From Nevskia sp. (GTDB lineage Bacteria; Pseudomonadota; Gammaproteobacteria; Nevskiales; Nevskiaceae), in contig JAQGNU010000017.1 of NCBI GenBank assembly GCA_028291645.1, positions 1 through 35,830 on the forward strand: a stretch of 35,830 bases of DNA, given 5' to 3'. This document shows, piece after piece, positions 27,322 through 35,683 of the stretch. The translations under genes and the position numbers were made by a program. A model generated the notes under the pieces. It saw only the letters and a list, made by a program, of their open reading frames with translations, was not told the DNA's origin and made no database searches. Every line of letters begins with the position of its first letter. Positions within the stretch are counted from its first letter, which is position 1.

Positions 27322-28206
27322 ATGAATTTACTGACCGGTTTCACCTTCGAAAACCATGTTGCGCACGGCGCCATCGTCGAGCTGTCGAGCGGTGTTGCCG
27401 AGCTGCTGAATCAGCGCGAATACAGCGACGACGTGCGCCGCCTGGTCGGCGAGGCGCTGGCGGCGATGCCGCTGCTGGCGACGCATCTGATCGACGAAGG
27501 CCGCATCAACCTGCAGTTTCAGGGTGAGGGCGCGATGAAGCTGCTGGTCGCGCAGGTCGATCAGGCGTTGCAGGTGCGCGCGATGGCGAAGGCCGACGCC
27601 GGCCTGTCGGGTGATTTTCCGCAGCTGCTGTACGGCGGCCTGCTGGCGCTGATGCTGGAACCGGTTAACGTGGTGGGCGCCGAGCCGCGGCCGGCGAGCC
27701 AGGCATTGGTGCTGATCGAAGGCGCGCGGCTGTCGGATGCGCTGGAAGGTTATTTCGAGCGCTCCGAACAGTTGCCGACCCTGATCCGGTTGGCAGCCGA
27801 CCAGCAGGGACGCGTCGCCGGCTTCCTACTGCAGCGACTGCCGAGCGAGGGCCTGGTGAATGCAGAGATCGAGTGGGAACACCTGCAAACACTGGCATCG
27901 ACGCTGACTTCGGAGGAATTGCTGGCGGCCGACGCGGCTACCATCCTGCATCGGCTGTTTCACGCCGAAGCCCTGCGCGTATTCGAGCCGCGCCCGGTGA
28001 CGGTCGCCTGCCGCTGCAGCCGCGCCGGCATCGCGCGCATGTTGCTGTCGCTCGGCCGCGAGGAAGTCGAATCGATCATCGCAGAGCAGGGCCGTGTCGC
28101 CGTCACCTGCGAGTTCTGCGGACGCGAATACGTGTTCACGCCCTTGGAAGCGGCGGAGTTGTTGATCCCATCCGGCACGGCGCCAGGTTCTCCTCAAATG
28201 CACTAG
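27322..28206 (+). CDS. hslO: Redox-regulated chaperone Hsp33
   Basis: Hsp33 is a cytoplasmic holdase activated by oxidation, when zinc is released from its C-terminal cysteines. The 294-aa protein has the N-terminal domain with blocks LATHLIDEGRINLQFQGEG, YGGLLALMLEP and LEGYFERSEQLPT. The zinc site is CRC (Cys230, Cys232) and CEFC (Cys263, Cys266) with exactly 30 residues between, the same spacing as in the E. coli protein. It follows the unknown exported gene by 21 nt. GC hairpins lie just downstream of its stop. Confidence 0.95.
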   Translation: MNLLTGFTFENHVAHGAIVELSSGVAELLNQREYSDDVRRLVGEALAAMPLLATHLIDEGRINLQFQGEGAMKLLVAQVDQALQVRAMAKADAGLSGDFPQLLYGGLLALMLEPVNVVGAEPRPASQALVLIEGARLSDALEGYFERSEQLPTLIRLAADQQGRVAGFLLQRLPSEGLVNAEIEWEHLQTLASTLTSEELLAADAATILHRLFHAEALRVFEPRPVTVACRCSRAGIARMLLSLGREEVESIIAEQGRVAVTCEFCGREYVFTPLEAAELLIPSGTAPGSPQMH

Positions 28207-28208
28207 TG

Positions 28209-28244
28209 TCCATCCTGGACAAGACCGCGCCGTCCATGGCGCGG
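28209..28244. terminator. Hairpins after hslO, possible weak terminator or attenuator
   Basis: Two inverted repeats fill the gap between hslO and the SET gene: GTCC-ATCCT-GGAC (about 28208-28220) and a stronger CCGCGCC-GTCCAT-GGCGCGG (28225-28244, 7-bp stem, 6-nt loop). No run of T follows, so termination would be weak; they could instead lower read-through into the SET gene. Confidence 0.35.
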
Positions 28245-28263
28245 ACTATTCACACAAGCAAAA

Positions 28264-28734
28264 ATGATCCTTCCTCCTTACAAGATTCTGCCTTCGCAGA
28301 TTGCCGACGCCGGCAAGGGTTTGTTCGTAGCCGCAGCGGTCGCGCGCGGCAGCGTCATCATCGCGCCGGACAACATCCACACGGTGTGGCCGGAACAGAA
28401 GCTGCGCGGCTATGCAGCGGATTCGATCGAAGTGGAATCCAGCGTGCGCTGGTTCGAGAATTATTTTTCGCTGACGCCGGAGTGGAGCGACGAGTGCTAC
28501 GTCAACCACTCGTTCACGCCGAATGGCCTGTGGCATCTCGGCTTCATTTTCGCGCAGGAAGATCTGGCGGCTGGCACCGAGCTGACGATCGATTATCGCT
28601 GCGTGATCGGCAGCGGCGAACGCCTGCCGTTCACCGATGCCGCCAGCGGCCGCGAGATCGTCGGCCTGCCGTGGCGCGACAATCTGCGGCTGAGCGCGCA
28701 GCAATTACTAGAATTGCTGGCGCCGACCACATAG
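28264..28734 (+). CDS. SET-domain protein (putative protein-lysine methyltransferase)
   Basis: This is a 156-aa stand-alone SET-domain protein, most likely using S-adenosylmethionine to methylate a lysine on an unknown protein. The SET pattern is visible: N-terminal AGKGLFVAAAVARGSVI, the core YVNHSFTPNGLW (NHS...PN, residues 81-87), EDLAAGTELTIDYR (104-112), and a C-terminal GLPWRDNLRLS that lacks the post-SET cysteines of many eukaryotic members. It starts 57 nt after hslO beyond a GC hairpin and converges on the OmpA-like gene with only 18 nt between stops. Bacterial SET proteins are known but few have proven substrates. Confidence 0.82.
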   Translation: MILPPYKILPSQIADAGKGLFVAAAVARGSVIIAPDNIHTVWPEQKLRGYAADSIEVESSVRWFENYFSLTPEWSDECYVNHSFTPNGLWHLGFIFAQEDLAAGTELTIDYRCVIGSGERLPFTDAASGREIVGLPWRDNLRLSAQQLLELLAPTT

Positions 28735-28752
28735 CTCAGCCAACAACAGGCG

Positions 28753-29613
28753 CTAAGGACTCTGCGTCGCCCACGGCGGATCGAGGAACGCATCGACGCA
28801 GCGCGTGCACAGCGATTCGTCGTTGGAAACCTTGGTGTCGAGCGTGATCTGTTCGACCAGCACGCCGAGCTTCATCAGGTAATTGCGCACGCCGTCGGCA
28901 CGTGACTGCGCGGTGCGCTGGATCGAATCGTCGCCGTCGGTGCCGCGCGCATGGCCGACCAGCAGCAGCTGGCTCTGCGGGTTGCGTCGCAGGTAGACCG
29001 AGATCGCAACCAGTCCATTCGAGGTGCTGGGCGTCAGCGTAATCGTGCCCGGCATCACCAGCACATCGTCGACGGTGAAGCGCAGCGCGCCGCGGTCGCG
29101 CACCGGACGCAGTGCCGCCGCATTCTTCTGCAGCTCTTCCTGCTGCGGCGTGTCGATGATCGCCGGCGTGATGGTGGTGGTGCCGATGGCGCCGCTGCCG
29201 GCATTCGGCGAGCGCTGCGCCGCCAGTTGCTGGTATTGCTCCTGCGCGGCCGCGGTTTCTGCCAGCGCGCGCGCCAGCTGCACCTTGCGGTCGGCCAGAT
29301 AGAGCAGATGCGGTCCGCTGGTGGGATCGTTCTGCGCTCGCTCGGCGCTCGATAGCGCTGCGCGGGCATCGACGAGCGCCTGCGGCGGGACGCGCGCCGC
29401 CAGCTGTGGGTCGGCCTGCAAGGCCGCGAGCTGGCCGCTGACGCGGCCGACTTCACCGGCGCGCGCGGTCTTCGCGGCCGCCGCCATTTCCTTTGCCGAC
29501 GGCATTGGTGCAGTCGGCGGCGGCGGTGCATCCGATTGTGCCTGTGCCAAGCCGCCGTTGAGTCCGGCGAGCAGCAGTGCTGCGCAGCCAAAAGAATTCA
29601 GCTTGCGGCTCAT
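28753..29613 (-). CDS. Exported OmpA-like domain protein
   Basis: This 286-aa periplasmic or outer-membrane-associated protein has a signal peptide (FGCAALLLAGLNGGLAQAQ). A helical Ala-rich region (about 40-135) resembles the DUF4398-type helices of its neighbour. The C-terminal OmpA-like peptidoglycan-binding domain has FTVDDVLVMPGTITLTPSTS, QLLLVGHARGTDGDD and IQRTAQSRADGVRNYLMKLG. The Arg and Asp positions used by the OmpA family to bind diaminopimelate appear present. The extreme C-terminus carries an unusual Cys269-x-x-Cys272 (SLCTRCVD). Its ATG overlaps the upstream lipoprotein stop by 4 nt, so the two form a pair. Confidence 0.82.
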   Translation of the reverse strand: MSRKLNSFGCAALLLAGLNGGLAQAQSDAPPPPTAPMPSAKEMAAAAKTARAGEVGRVSGQLAALQADPQLAARVPPQALVDARAALSSAERAQNDPTSGPHLLYLADRKVQLARALAETAAAQEQYQQLAAQRSPNAGSGAIGTTTITPAIIDTPQQEELQKNAAALRPVRDRGALRFTVDDVLVMPGTITLTPSTSNGLVAISVYLRRNPQSQLLLVGHARGTDGDDSIQRTAQSRADGVRNYLMKLGVLVEQITLDTKVSNDESLCTRCVDAFLDPPWATQSP

Positions 29614-30089
29614 GCGGGGCCTCCGGTATCCGGCAGCGGTTGTAGCGGGGCATCGGCCGGCGGCGCCGGCTGTGGCATCGGCGGCGACTCGGGTTCCTCC
29701 GGCGAAAACACCTCGGGTTGCGGCACCGGCACCAGGCCGAGTTGCTGCTGCAGCGCGAAACTGGCGGCACGCACGCGCGCCAGCTGGGCTTTGGCCGTGG
29801 CCAGTTCGGCATCGGCGATCGCCTCGTCGGCGAACTGGCGCGCATTCAGCGTCGCCAGCGAATCCTTGCCCTGCTGCGCCTTGATCGAAGCATCGCGCGC
29901 CTCGACCAGCCGCTCGCGCGCATTGCGCATGTCCTCGTAGGCGAAATCGCCGACGCGCGTTTCATCGGCCCGCGCAACCGCCAGCGTGGCCTCCTGCAGC
30001 GGCGTCAGCGGCGGTTTGCTGGGCCGCGACGCACACGCGGACAGCAGCACTACGCCCGCAACCACCAGCACTCTCGATTCGGTACTCAT
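29610..30089 (-). CDS. DUF4398-type helical lipoprotein
   Basis: This small lipoprotein (about 159 aa from ATG 30089) has a lipobox ending LSAC after a short hydrophobic signal (VLVVAGVVLLSAC). The body is a long charged helix or coiled coil matching the DUF4398 pattern (LQEATLAVARADETRVGDFAYEDMRNARERL, shown here only as a motif region at about residues 30-60). A Pro/Glu-rich C-terminus ends PDTGGPA. GGTGA about 8 nt upstream supports the start. It is translated together with the OmpA-like gene (ATGA overlap). DUF4398 proteins often pair with OmpA-like partners; the joint role is probably anchoring between outer membrane and peptidoglycan, which is inference. Confidence 0.8.
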   Translation of the reverse strand: MSTESRVLVVAGVVLLSACASRPSKPPLTPLQEATLAVARADETRVGDFAYEDMRNARERLVEARDASIKAQQGKDSLATLNARQFADEAIADAELATAKAQLARVRAASFALQQQLGLVPVPQPEVFSPEEPESPPMPQPAPPADAPLQPLPDTGGPA

Positions 30090-30390
30090 TTGGAGTTCAC
30101 CCTGTCGATTCTTCGCACTTGGCACATCGATATTCTTGTCTTCCTCTGGCCGGCATTTTAGCCGCTACCGCGGCGGCTTGGCTGCTGTTCACCTCATCCC
30201 CCTGCAGCCTAAGCGTCGTGGTGGGTTGCGTATAGTGCCCTATCGAGCTTGCGGATCAAGCCGGCTCGGCCATGGCGCTTTTTTTCAGCGGATTTCCGAG
30301 TCTGCCGGCGACCTTGTCCGGCATCTATCAATCCCATCACCGGCAAGGCTTACAATGCCCGCATTGTCTCTCCCAGCACGATGCCGGACG
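30090..30390. promoter_or_regulatory. Divergent intergenic region between the lipoprotein and thioredoxin-fold genes
   Basis: This 301-nt region has no convincing gene. It shows several isolated -10-like elements: TAAAAT on the minus strand (30160-30155), and TATAGT (30231-30236) and TACAAT (30351-30356) on the plus strand. None has a good -35 at 16-18 nt, so exact promoters cannot be assigned. A GC inverted repeat AGCCGC-N7-GCGGCT lies near 30160-30180. Confidence 0.4.
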
Positions 30391-31761
30391 ATGCCTCGAA
30401 AAATCTGCCGCCGCTGGACTGATTCCGTCAGAGGTTTCCTTCTAATCGCCGCGCTGGCGCCGTTCGCTGCGGCGCACGCCGGCGATTGGCCGGCGCCGCT
30501 CGACAGCGCGATCGTGCAGGCGCAGACACGCCATGCGCCGCTGCTGCTCGATTTCCACGCGCCCTGGTGCTACTCCTGCTACTACATGGCGCATAACGTG
30601 TTCAACGGCAGCGAATGGGCCGCGCTGGAACGGCGTGCGGTGGTGGTCGAGATCGACGTCGATGCGCCCGAAGGCGCTTACTGGAAAGACCGATTGCATG
30701 TGCAGGGTCTGCCGAGTTACGTCGTGCTCAACGTGCAGGGCGCCGAACAGGGCCGCATTGTCGGCGAACAGACCCGCGCCGATTTCTATCGCCAGCTGGA
30801 GCCGATGCTGGCGCGCGACGATAGCTTCGAAGCGCTGCGCGAGGATGTGCATGGCGGCGGCCATCAATCGCTCAAAGCCGCGCGCAAATTACTGCAGGCG
30901 TACTACGCGCGCGGCGATGCCGATGGCGCGCTGAGCTGGCTCGATAGCCTGCCGGCGGCGACACGCAGCGCGCTGCAAGCCGATACGAAAACGCATCTGG
31001 CGATCGCCCGCGTGCAATTGCTGCGCGCGGCGCAGACACAGGATGCGCAGCAATGCGCCAGCCTTGCGCCGGCAGTGCTGGCGGGCGAACTCGGCTGCGA
31101 GCGGGCTTACGAGCTGGATCGGGTGATGCAATGCACCGCCGCCTTGCCGATCGAACAGCGCCGCACACTGCTGGCGCCGCAGAAGCCGGCGATGGCGCAT
31201 CTGCTGACCAGCGCAGTGTTCGCGGAATCCACGCCGAGCTGCGCCGATGTGCGCAGCGAAATCCTGACCGCGGCCGAACTGGACGAGACGCTGGGCTATC
31301 CGCATGCGGCAGCGGCCTTGCTGGATCGCGCGATCGACGACACCCAGCGGCGCCTCGCCGTCAGCACCGGCAGAAGCCATACGCTCGATCTGAAGAAAGA
31401 TCGCAATCTGGCCGACAATCTGCGCGCGTTTCTCGACCACGCCGGCAAGACGCAGACGCTCGATGCTCTGTATCCGCAGCTGATCGAAGCCTATCCGGAT
31501 GACTACGTCTATCCGTATCGCTTCGCCAAGAGTCTGGCCGCGCGCGCGCATTACGCAGAGGCGCTGCCATATCTGGAACGTGCGCTGCCGAAAGCGTACG
31601 GCGTCAACCGGCTCGACGTCGCCGCGCTGGAAGCCAGCACGCTGGTGAAACTGAATCGCGCCGACGAGGCGCGTAAATTGGTGGCGGAGACGCTGAAGGC
31701 CAATGGCCCCTGGTTTCCGGAGAAGGCCGCAGCGCTGAAGGCGAGCCTGACCAGCAACTGA
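30391..31761 (+). CDS. Exported thioredoxin-fold protein with helical repeat C-terminus
   Basis: This periplasmic protein of about 456 aa has a signal peptide (GFLLIAALAPFAAAHAG). A thioredoxin-like domain (about 33-150) has the redox motif WCYSC (Cys60, Cys63) in LLLDFHAPWCYSCYYMAHNV and a cis-Pro region VQGLPSYVVL. A long alpha-helical region that reads like TPR-type repeats follows (YYARGDADGALSWLDSLPA; FAKSLAARAHYAEALPYLER; LVKLNRADEARKLVAETLK). It may reduce or assemble envelope proteins; the partner is unknown. Start 30391 is chosen for the signal peptide; ATG 30355 is the alternative. purU follows after 48 nt. Confidence 0.8.
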   Translation: MPRKICRRWTDSVRGFLLIAALAPFAAAHAGDWPAPLDSAIVQAQTRHAPLLLDFHAPWCYSCYYMAHNVFNGSEWAALERRAVVVEIDVDAPEGAYWKDRLHVQGLPSYVVLNVQGAEQGRIVGEQTRADFYRQLEPMLARDDSFEALREDVHGGGHQSLKAARKLLQAYYARGDADGALSWLDSLPAATRSALQADTKTHLAIARVQLLRAAQTQDAQQCASLAPAVLAGELGCERAYELDRVMQCTAALPIEQRRTLLAPQKPAMAHLLTSAVFAESTPSCADVRSEILTAAELDETLGYPHAAAALLDRAIDDTQRRLAVSTGRSHTLDLKKDRNLADNLRAFLDHAGKTQTLDALYPQLIEAYPDDYVYPYRFAKSLAARAHYAEALPYLERALPKAYGVNRLDVAALEASTLVKLNRADEARKLVAETLKANGPWFPEKAAALKASLTSN

Positions 31762-31809
31762 GCGCGCTGCTGAATCTGCCTCAAGCCTTGCGCGAATCTG
31801 CGTCGTCCA

Positions 31810-32670
31810 ATGAATAGCAATACGCTCGCACGTCTGGTCATCACCTGCGCCGACCGGCCCGGCATCGTCGCCGCCGTCACCAGTTTTCTGTTCGCGCACG
31901 ACGCCAATATCACCGAGCTCGACCAGCACTCCAGCGATGCCGGCGGCGGCCGCTTCTTCATGCGCATCGAGTTCCAGACCGAGCGGCTCGACGTTGCGCC
32001 GGAAATTCTCGAACGCGAGTTCGGCGCCGTCGTCGGGCTGCGTTTCGCGATGGACTGGCATCTGCATTTCGCCGCGCGCCGTCTGCGCATGGCGGTGCTG
32101 GTATCGCGCCACGATCATGCCGCTTTGGAACTGCTGTGGCGCTGGCAGCGCGGCGAACTGCCGGTCGATATTCCCTGCGTGATCTCGAATCATCCGGATC
32201 TGCAGGCCGCGGTCGGTGCCTTCGGCATTCCGTTCGTGCACGTGCCGTTCAGTGCAGAGACGCAAGCCGCTGCCGAACAGGACATTCTGCAGCGCGTCGC
32301 TGATGTCGATTTCATCGTGCTGGCGCGCTACATGCGCGTGCTCAGCGCCGGCTTTGTCGCCGCGTTCCCGAATCGCATCATCAATATCCATCACTCGTTC
32401 CTGCCGGCTTTCGCCGGTGGCGATCCTTACGGCCAGGCGCAGACGCGCGGCGTCAAGATCATCGGCGCGACGGCGCACTACGTCACCGCCGAACTCGACC
32501 ATGGGCCGATCATCGAGCAGGACGTGGTGCGGGTGACGCATCGCCACGAACTCGACGATCTGAAAGGCCTGGGCCGCGATCTCGAACGTCAGGTGCTGGC
32601 GCGCGCGGTGCGCTGGCACGTCGAAGACCGCGTGCTGGTCGACGGCAACAAGACGGTGGTGTTCGCCTGA
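31810..32670 (+). CDS. purU: Formyltetrahydrofolate deformylase
   Basis: PurU hydrolyses 10-formyl-tetrahydrofolate to formate and THF, balancing one-carbon pools and supplying formate for PurT. The 286-aa protein has an N-terminal ACT domain (residues about 7-80, [20 protein letters not shown]) and a formyltransferase-fold catalytic domain. The catalytic residues are visible: Asn192 and His194 in [11 protein letters not shown], and Asp230 in [12 protein letters not shown]. The block [13 protein letters not shown] is intact. It sits 48 nt after the thioredoxin-fold gene. Confidence 0.96.
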   Translation: MNSNTLARLVITCADRPGIVAAVTSFLFAHDANITELDQHSSDAGGGRFFMRIEFQTERLDVAPEILEREFGAVVGLRFAMDWHLHFAARRLRMAVLVSRHDHAALELLWRWQRGELPVDIPCVISNHPDLQAAVGAFGIPFVHVPFSAETQAAAEQDILQRVADVDFIVLARYMRVLSAGFVAAFPNRIINIHHSFLPAFAGGDPYGQAQTRGVKIIGATAHYVTAELDHGPIIEQDVVRVTHRHELDDLKGLGRDLERQVLARAVRWHVEDRVLVDGNKTVVFA

Positions 32671-32774
32671 GCTGATCGCTGCGCGCGCGGTCGGCCGCCC
32701 ATTCAGTGTAATGAAAGGTTAAGCGGGGACAATCGTCAGGCCTATGGAAAGGCGACCACGAGGAAACTCTCTTT

Positions 32775-33779
32775 ATGAAAGCGATTTCACGCGTATTGCT
32801 GTCGACGTTGCTGTTGACCACCGCATCCACCGCCAGTTACGCGGGGATTTTCGTCTCGATCAATATCGCCCCGCCGGCCTTGCCGGTGTACGAACAACCG
32901 CCGGTGCCCGCGCCGGGCTACATCTGGACGCCCGGCTATTGGGCCTACGCCGATGATGGCGGCTACTACTGGGTGCCCGGCACCTGGGTGATGGCGCCGC
33001 AGCCGAATTATCTGTGGACGCCGGGGTACTGGGGCTGGGCCGATAACGTCTACGTCTGGCATGCCGGGTACTGGGGCCCACACGTCGGTTTCTACGGCGG
33101 CGTCAACTACGGTTATGGCTACGGCGGTTCCGGTTACGAAGGCGGCCGCTGGGATCATGGCGTGTTCAACTACAACACCGCGGTCAACAACGTCAACGTC
33201 ACCAATATTCACAACACCTACAACACCACGGTGGTGAACAACGTCAACGTGACGCGCGTCAGCTACAACGGCGGTAGCGGTGGTGTCGCGGCGCGGCCGA
33301 CGGCGCAGGAGCAGGCGGTGGAGCATGAGCATCACATCGATACGACGCCACTGCAGACGAGTCACGAGCAGGCGGCGCGCAATAATCCCGAGCAGCGGGC
33401 GTCGGCCAACGGCGGACATCCGTCGATTGCCGCAACGCCGCGGCCGGGCGCGTTCACTGGCGCCGGCGTCGTCCATGCGCGCGCCGAGGGCGAAGCAAAG
33501 CCAGCGCCGCAACACGAGCAGGCAAATCCCGCGGCACAACACGAGAACGCCGCACCGCACCAGCCGCAGGGCGAATCGCATCCGGCAGCCGCGCAGCATC
33601 CCGCCGCCGCCGCGCCGCTAGCGCATCCGCCGCCGGCGGCGCCGCGCGTGCAGTCGGCACCACACGCGCAGCCTCCGCATATGCAAGCGCCTCCGCATCC
33701 GCAGTCTGCGCCGCATGCACCGCAGCACGCGCCGCCGCGCGCCGCTCCGCACCCGGAGCCGCATGAAGAGCATCACTAA
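32775..33779 (+). CDS. Large exported WXXGXW-repeat protein with His/Pro/Ala-rich tail
   Basis: This is a secreted protein of 334 aa with signal peptide (MKAISRVLLSTLLLTTASTA, then SYAG). The first mature half is built of WXXGXW (YXWGXW) repeats: YIWTPGYWAYADDGGYYWVPGTWV, listed here as the units YIWTPGYW, YYWVPGTW, YLWTPGYWGW and YVWHAGYWGP. A Gly/Tyr segment and an Asn/Val-rich segment (NNVNVTNIHNTYNTTVVNNV) follow, then a disordered Ala/Pro/His/Gln tail ending PHEEHH. It shares the I(D/N)IAPPA...PGY(V/I)W opening with the small protein at 824-1129. Function is unknown; the His-rich end could bind metal. GAGGA lies about 11 nt upstream. Confidence 0.82.
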   Translation: MKAISRVLLSTLLLTTASTASYAGIFVSINIAPPALPVYEQPPVPAPGYIWTPGYWAYADDGGYYWVPGTWVMAPQPNYLWTPGYWGWADNVYVWHAGYWGPHVGFYGGVNYGYGYGGSGYEGGRWDHGVFNYNTAVNNVNVTNIHNTYNTTVVNNVNVTRVSYNGGSGGVAARPTAQEQAVEHEHHIDTTPLQTSHEQAARNNPEQRASANGGHPSIAATPRPGAFTGAGVVHARAEGEAKPAPQHEQANPAAQHENAAPHQPQGESHPAAAQHPAAAAPLAHPPPAAPRVQSAPHAQPPHMQAPPHPQSAPHAPQHAPPRAAPHPEPHEEHH

Positions 33780-33823
33780 TTCTTGAATTAGCCGGCAGCT
33801 TAGGGCTGGCACCTTAGCAACAG

Positions 33824-33852
33824 CGCCGGTGCGGCGATGGACCGCACCGGCG
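33824..33852. terminator. Strong hairpin between convergent WXXGXW gene and acyl-CoA synthetase
   Basis: A perfect 11-bp stem, CGCCGGTGCGG / CCGCACCGGCG, with a 7-nt loop (CGATGGA) lies between the two convergent stops (33779 and 33887). On the plus strand it is followed by TTATGCGTT rather than a clean T run, so it is a probable but atypical terminator. Confidence 0.6.
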
Positions 33853-33886
33853 TTATGCGTTAGCGATTACTGCAATCGGCGACGAT

Positions 33887-35557
33887 TCAGCTTTCCCAGA
33901 TCAGCTTCTGCTTGCGATCGCCTTCGGCCTTCTCGATCAGATCGTGGAAGTGCTTTTCGATTTCGTTGCGCCGCACTTTCATGGTCGGCGTCATCATGTT
34001 GTTGTCGATCGACCAGGCCTGCTTGGAGATGATGATCTTGGCGATCGCCTCGTGCGCTTCGATGCCGGCGTTGATGGTTTCCATCGTCGTCAGCAGTTCT
34101 TTGCCGATTTCCTCGCGTGATTTCTTCTCCGCGTCGGTCGTCAGGCTCACCACCATCACCGGCTGGTTCAAGCCCGAGCCGACCAGGCAGACCTGATCGA
34201 CATCGCGATTGCTGGCGAAGCTGCCTTCGATCGGCGCCGGCGTCACGTACTTGCCCTTCAGCGTCTTGAAGATTTCCTTGACGCGGCCGGTGATGTACAG
34301 ATAGCCGTCGGCATCGAGCCGGCCGACGTCGCCGGTACGCAGCCAGCCATCCTCGCTGAACAGTTCCTGGGTCTTGACTGCGTCCTTGTAGTAGCCGGGC
34401 GTGATGCCGGCGTGCTTGTTCTGGATTTCGCCATCGGGCGCGATGCGGATCAGCGAATCCTCATACGGCTTGCCGACGCTGCCGAGGCGATTGGCGTGCG
34501 GCATGTTGACGCTGACGTAGATCGAGTTCTCGGTCATGCCGTAACCCTGATAGATGTCGAGTCCGATCTTGTGGAACCAGTTCAGCACCGGCATCGGCAT
34601 CGGCGCCGCGCCGGAAATGCGCAGCCAGGCCTGATCGAGTCCGAGGCCATTGCGGATCTTGCGCTTGACGTACCAGCCGATCAGCGGATTCTTCAGCAGG
34701 CGATCGAGCTTCTGCGACGGCAGCTGCTTCAGAATGCCGGCCTGGATGCGGGTCCACACCAGCGGCACGCCGAAGAAACGCGTCGGTCGCACAAACTTGA
34801 TCGTGTCCGGCAGCTTGTCCAGCTCTTCGAGGAAATACACCTGCGCGCCGAGATACAGACTGGCAACTTCCACCGCGCCGCGCTCGAAGGCATGCGCCAG
34901 CGGCAGGTACGACAGGAAGCGTTCGCCGCCGGCCCGCGCCGGCATCAGTTGCAGCATGCCGGCGATCGTGAAAGTCAGGTTGGTCTGCGTGATGATCACG
35001 CCCTTCGGATTGCCGGTGGTGCCGGAGGTGTAGATCAGGCTCCACAAGCCGTTCGGATCGCGCGCGACCGGCTGCGCCAGCGGCGCATGCTGGGCGATCA
35101 ACTCGTCCCAGCGCAGTTCGCATTGGGCCACGCCCGGATACGGCAGTGCGATCTTGATGATGTCCTGCGGCAAGGCGCCGATGACGCCGGCGGCATCCGG
35201 CATCGGGCCGATGAACACGGCCTTGGCTTCGCTGTGACCGGCGATGAAGCGCACCGCGTCCTCGGACTGCTTCGGATACAGGCCGACGCCGACCAGGCCG
35301 GCGAGGCCGCAGGCGAAATCCGCCATGAACCAGTGCGCGGTGTTCATGCCGGTCAGCAGGATGCGGCTACCCTGCGGCAAGCCCAACGCGAGCAGCGCCG
35401 ACGCCATCCGCCGTGACTGATCGGCCACTTCGGCCCAGGTATAGGCTCGCCATTCGCCCTTGAAGGGCTGATGCAGATAAGGCTGGTCGGGCCTCTGCTT
35501 AGCCTGCTGCAGCAACATCTCCACGGGGCTGGGTAATGCTGGTTTATCGACGCCCAT
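33887..35557 (-). CDS. Long-chain acyl-CoA synthetase (AMP-binding enzyme)
   Basis: This cytoplasmic enzyme of about 556 aa belongs to the ANL superfamily and activates a fatty or related carboxylic acid to its acyl-CoA through an acyl-AMP. Motifs are YTSGTTGNPKG (P-loop, residues 176-186), LSYLPLAHAFER, the A5 region YQGYGMTEN, TGDVGRLDADGYLYITGR (A7-A8) and FKTLKGKYVTPAPIE carrying the hinge. The C-terminal lysine region is MTPTMKVRRNEIE. The start ATG 35557 is favoured by GAGAGG about 6 nt upstream over GTG 35572. It is close to the FadD/bubblegum long-chain type, but substrate length cannot be read from sequence. Confidence 0.9.
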   Translation of the reverse strand: MGVDKPALPSPVEMLLQQAKQRPDQPYLHQPFKGEWRAYTWAEVADQSRRMASALLALGLPQGSRILLTGMNTAHWFMADFACGLAGLVGVGLYPKQSEDAVRFIAGHSEAKAVFIGPMPDAAGVIGALPQDIIKIALPYPGVAQCELRWDELIAQHAPLAQPVARDPNGLWSLIYTSGTTGNPKGVIITQTNLTFTIAGMLQLMPARAGGERFLSYLPLAHAFERGAVEVASLYLGAQVYFLEELDKLPDTIKFVRPTRFFGVPLVWTRIQAGILKQLPSQKLDRLLKNPLIGWYVKRKIRNGLGLDQAWLRISGAAPMPMPVLNWFHKIGLDIYQGYGMTENSIYVSVNMPHANRLGSVGKPYEDSLIRIAPDGEIQNKHAGITPGYYKDAVKTQELFSEDGWLRTGDVGRLDADGYLYITGRVKEIFKTLKGKYVTPAPIEGSFASNRDVDQVCLVGSGLNQPVMVVSLTTDAEKKSREEIGKELLTTMETINAGIEAHEAIAKIIISKQAWSIDNNMMTPTMKVRRNEIEKHFHDLIEKAEGDRKQKLIWES

Positions 35558-35636
35558 CCTGGCCTCTCGCACCTAAGGTTTTAAATAGCTGGCGCAATGC
35601 TAACCAAAGCTGCGGCGGCTTGCGCGGTTTCGGCTA

Positions 35637-35662
35637 GGCTTGCGGCCAGAAACCTGCAAGCC
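35637..35662. other. Inverted repeat in the divergent spacer upstream of the last gene
   Basis: GGCTTGC (35637-35643) and GCAAGCC (35656-35662) form a 7-bp stem with a 12-nt loop in the 126-nt spacer between two divergent genes. It could be an operator or a leader hairpin of the rightward gene. No clear -35/-10 pair was found. Confidence 0.3.
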
Positions 35663-35683
35663 CGCCGCGGGAGTGGCGCCATC

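Noticed and set aside
30889..32619. 576-codon minus-strand frame opposite the thioredoxin-fold gene and purU
   Set aside because: It spans two unrelated sense genes and has no recognisable domain.
32671..32774. Possible Pho-box-like or promoter motif before the large WXXGXW gene (AATGAAAGGTTAAG, GACAAT)
   Set aside because: The match to a Pho box is poor and no -35 is correctly spaced, so it is not annotated as a regulatory site.
33300..33770. Short repeated CCGCA-type units resembling a direct-repeat array
   Set aside because: The units are irregular and in frame with a low-complexity Ala/Pro/His tail; no constant spacers as in CRISPR.
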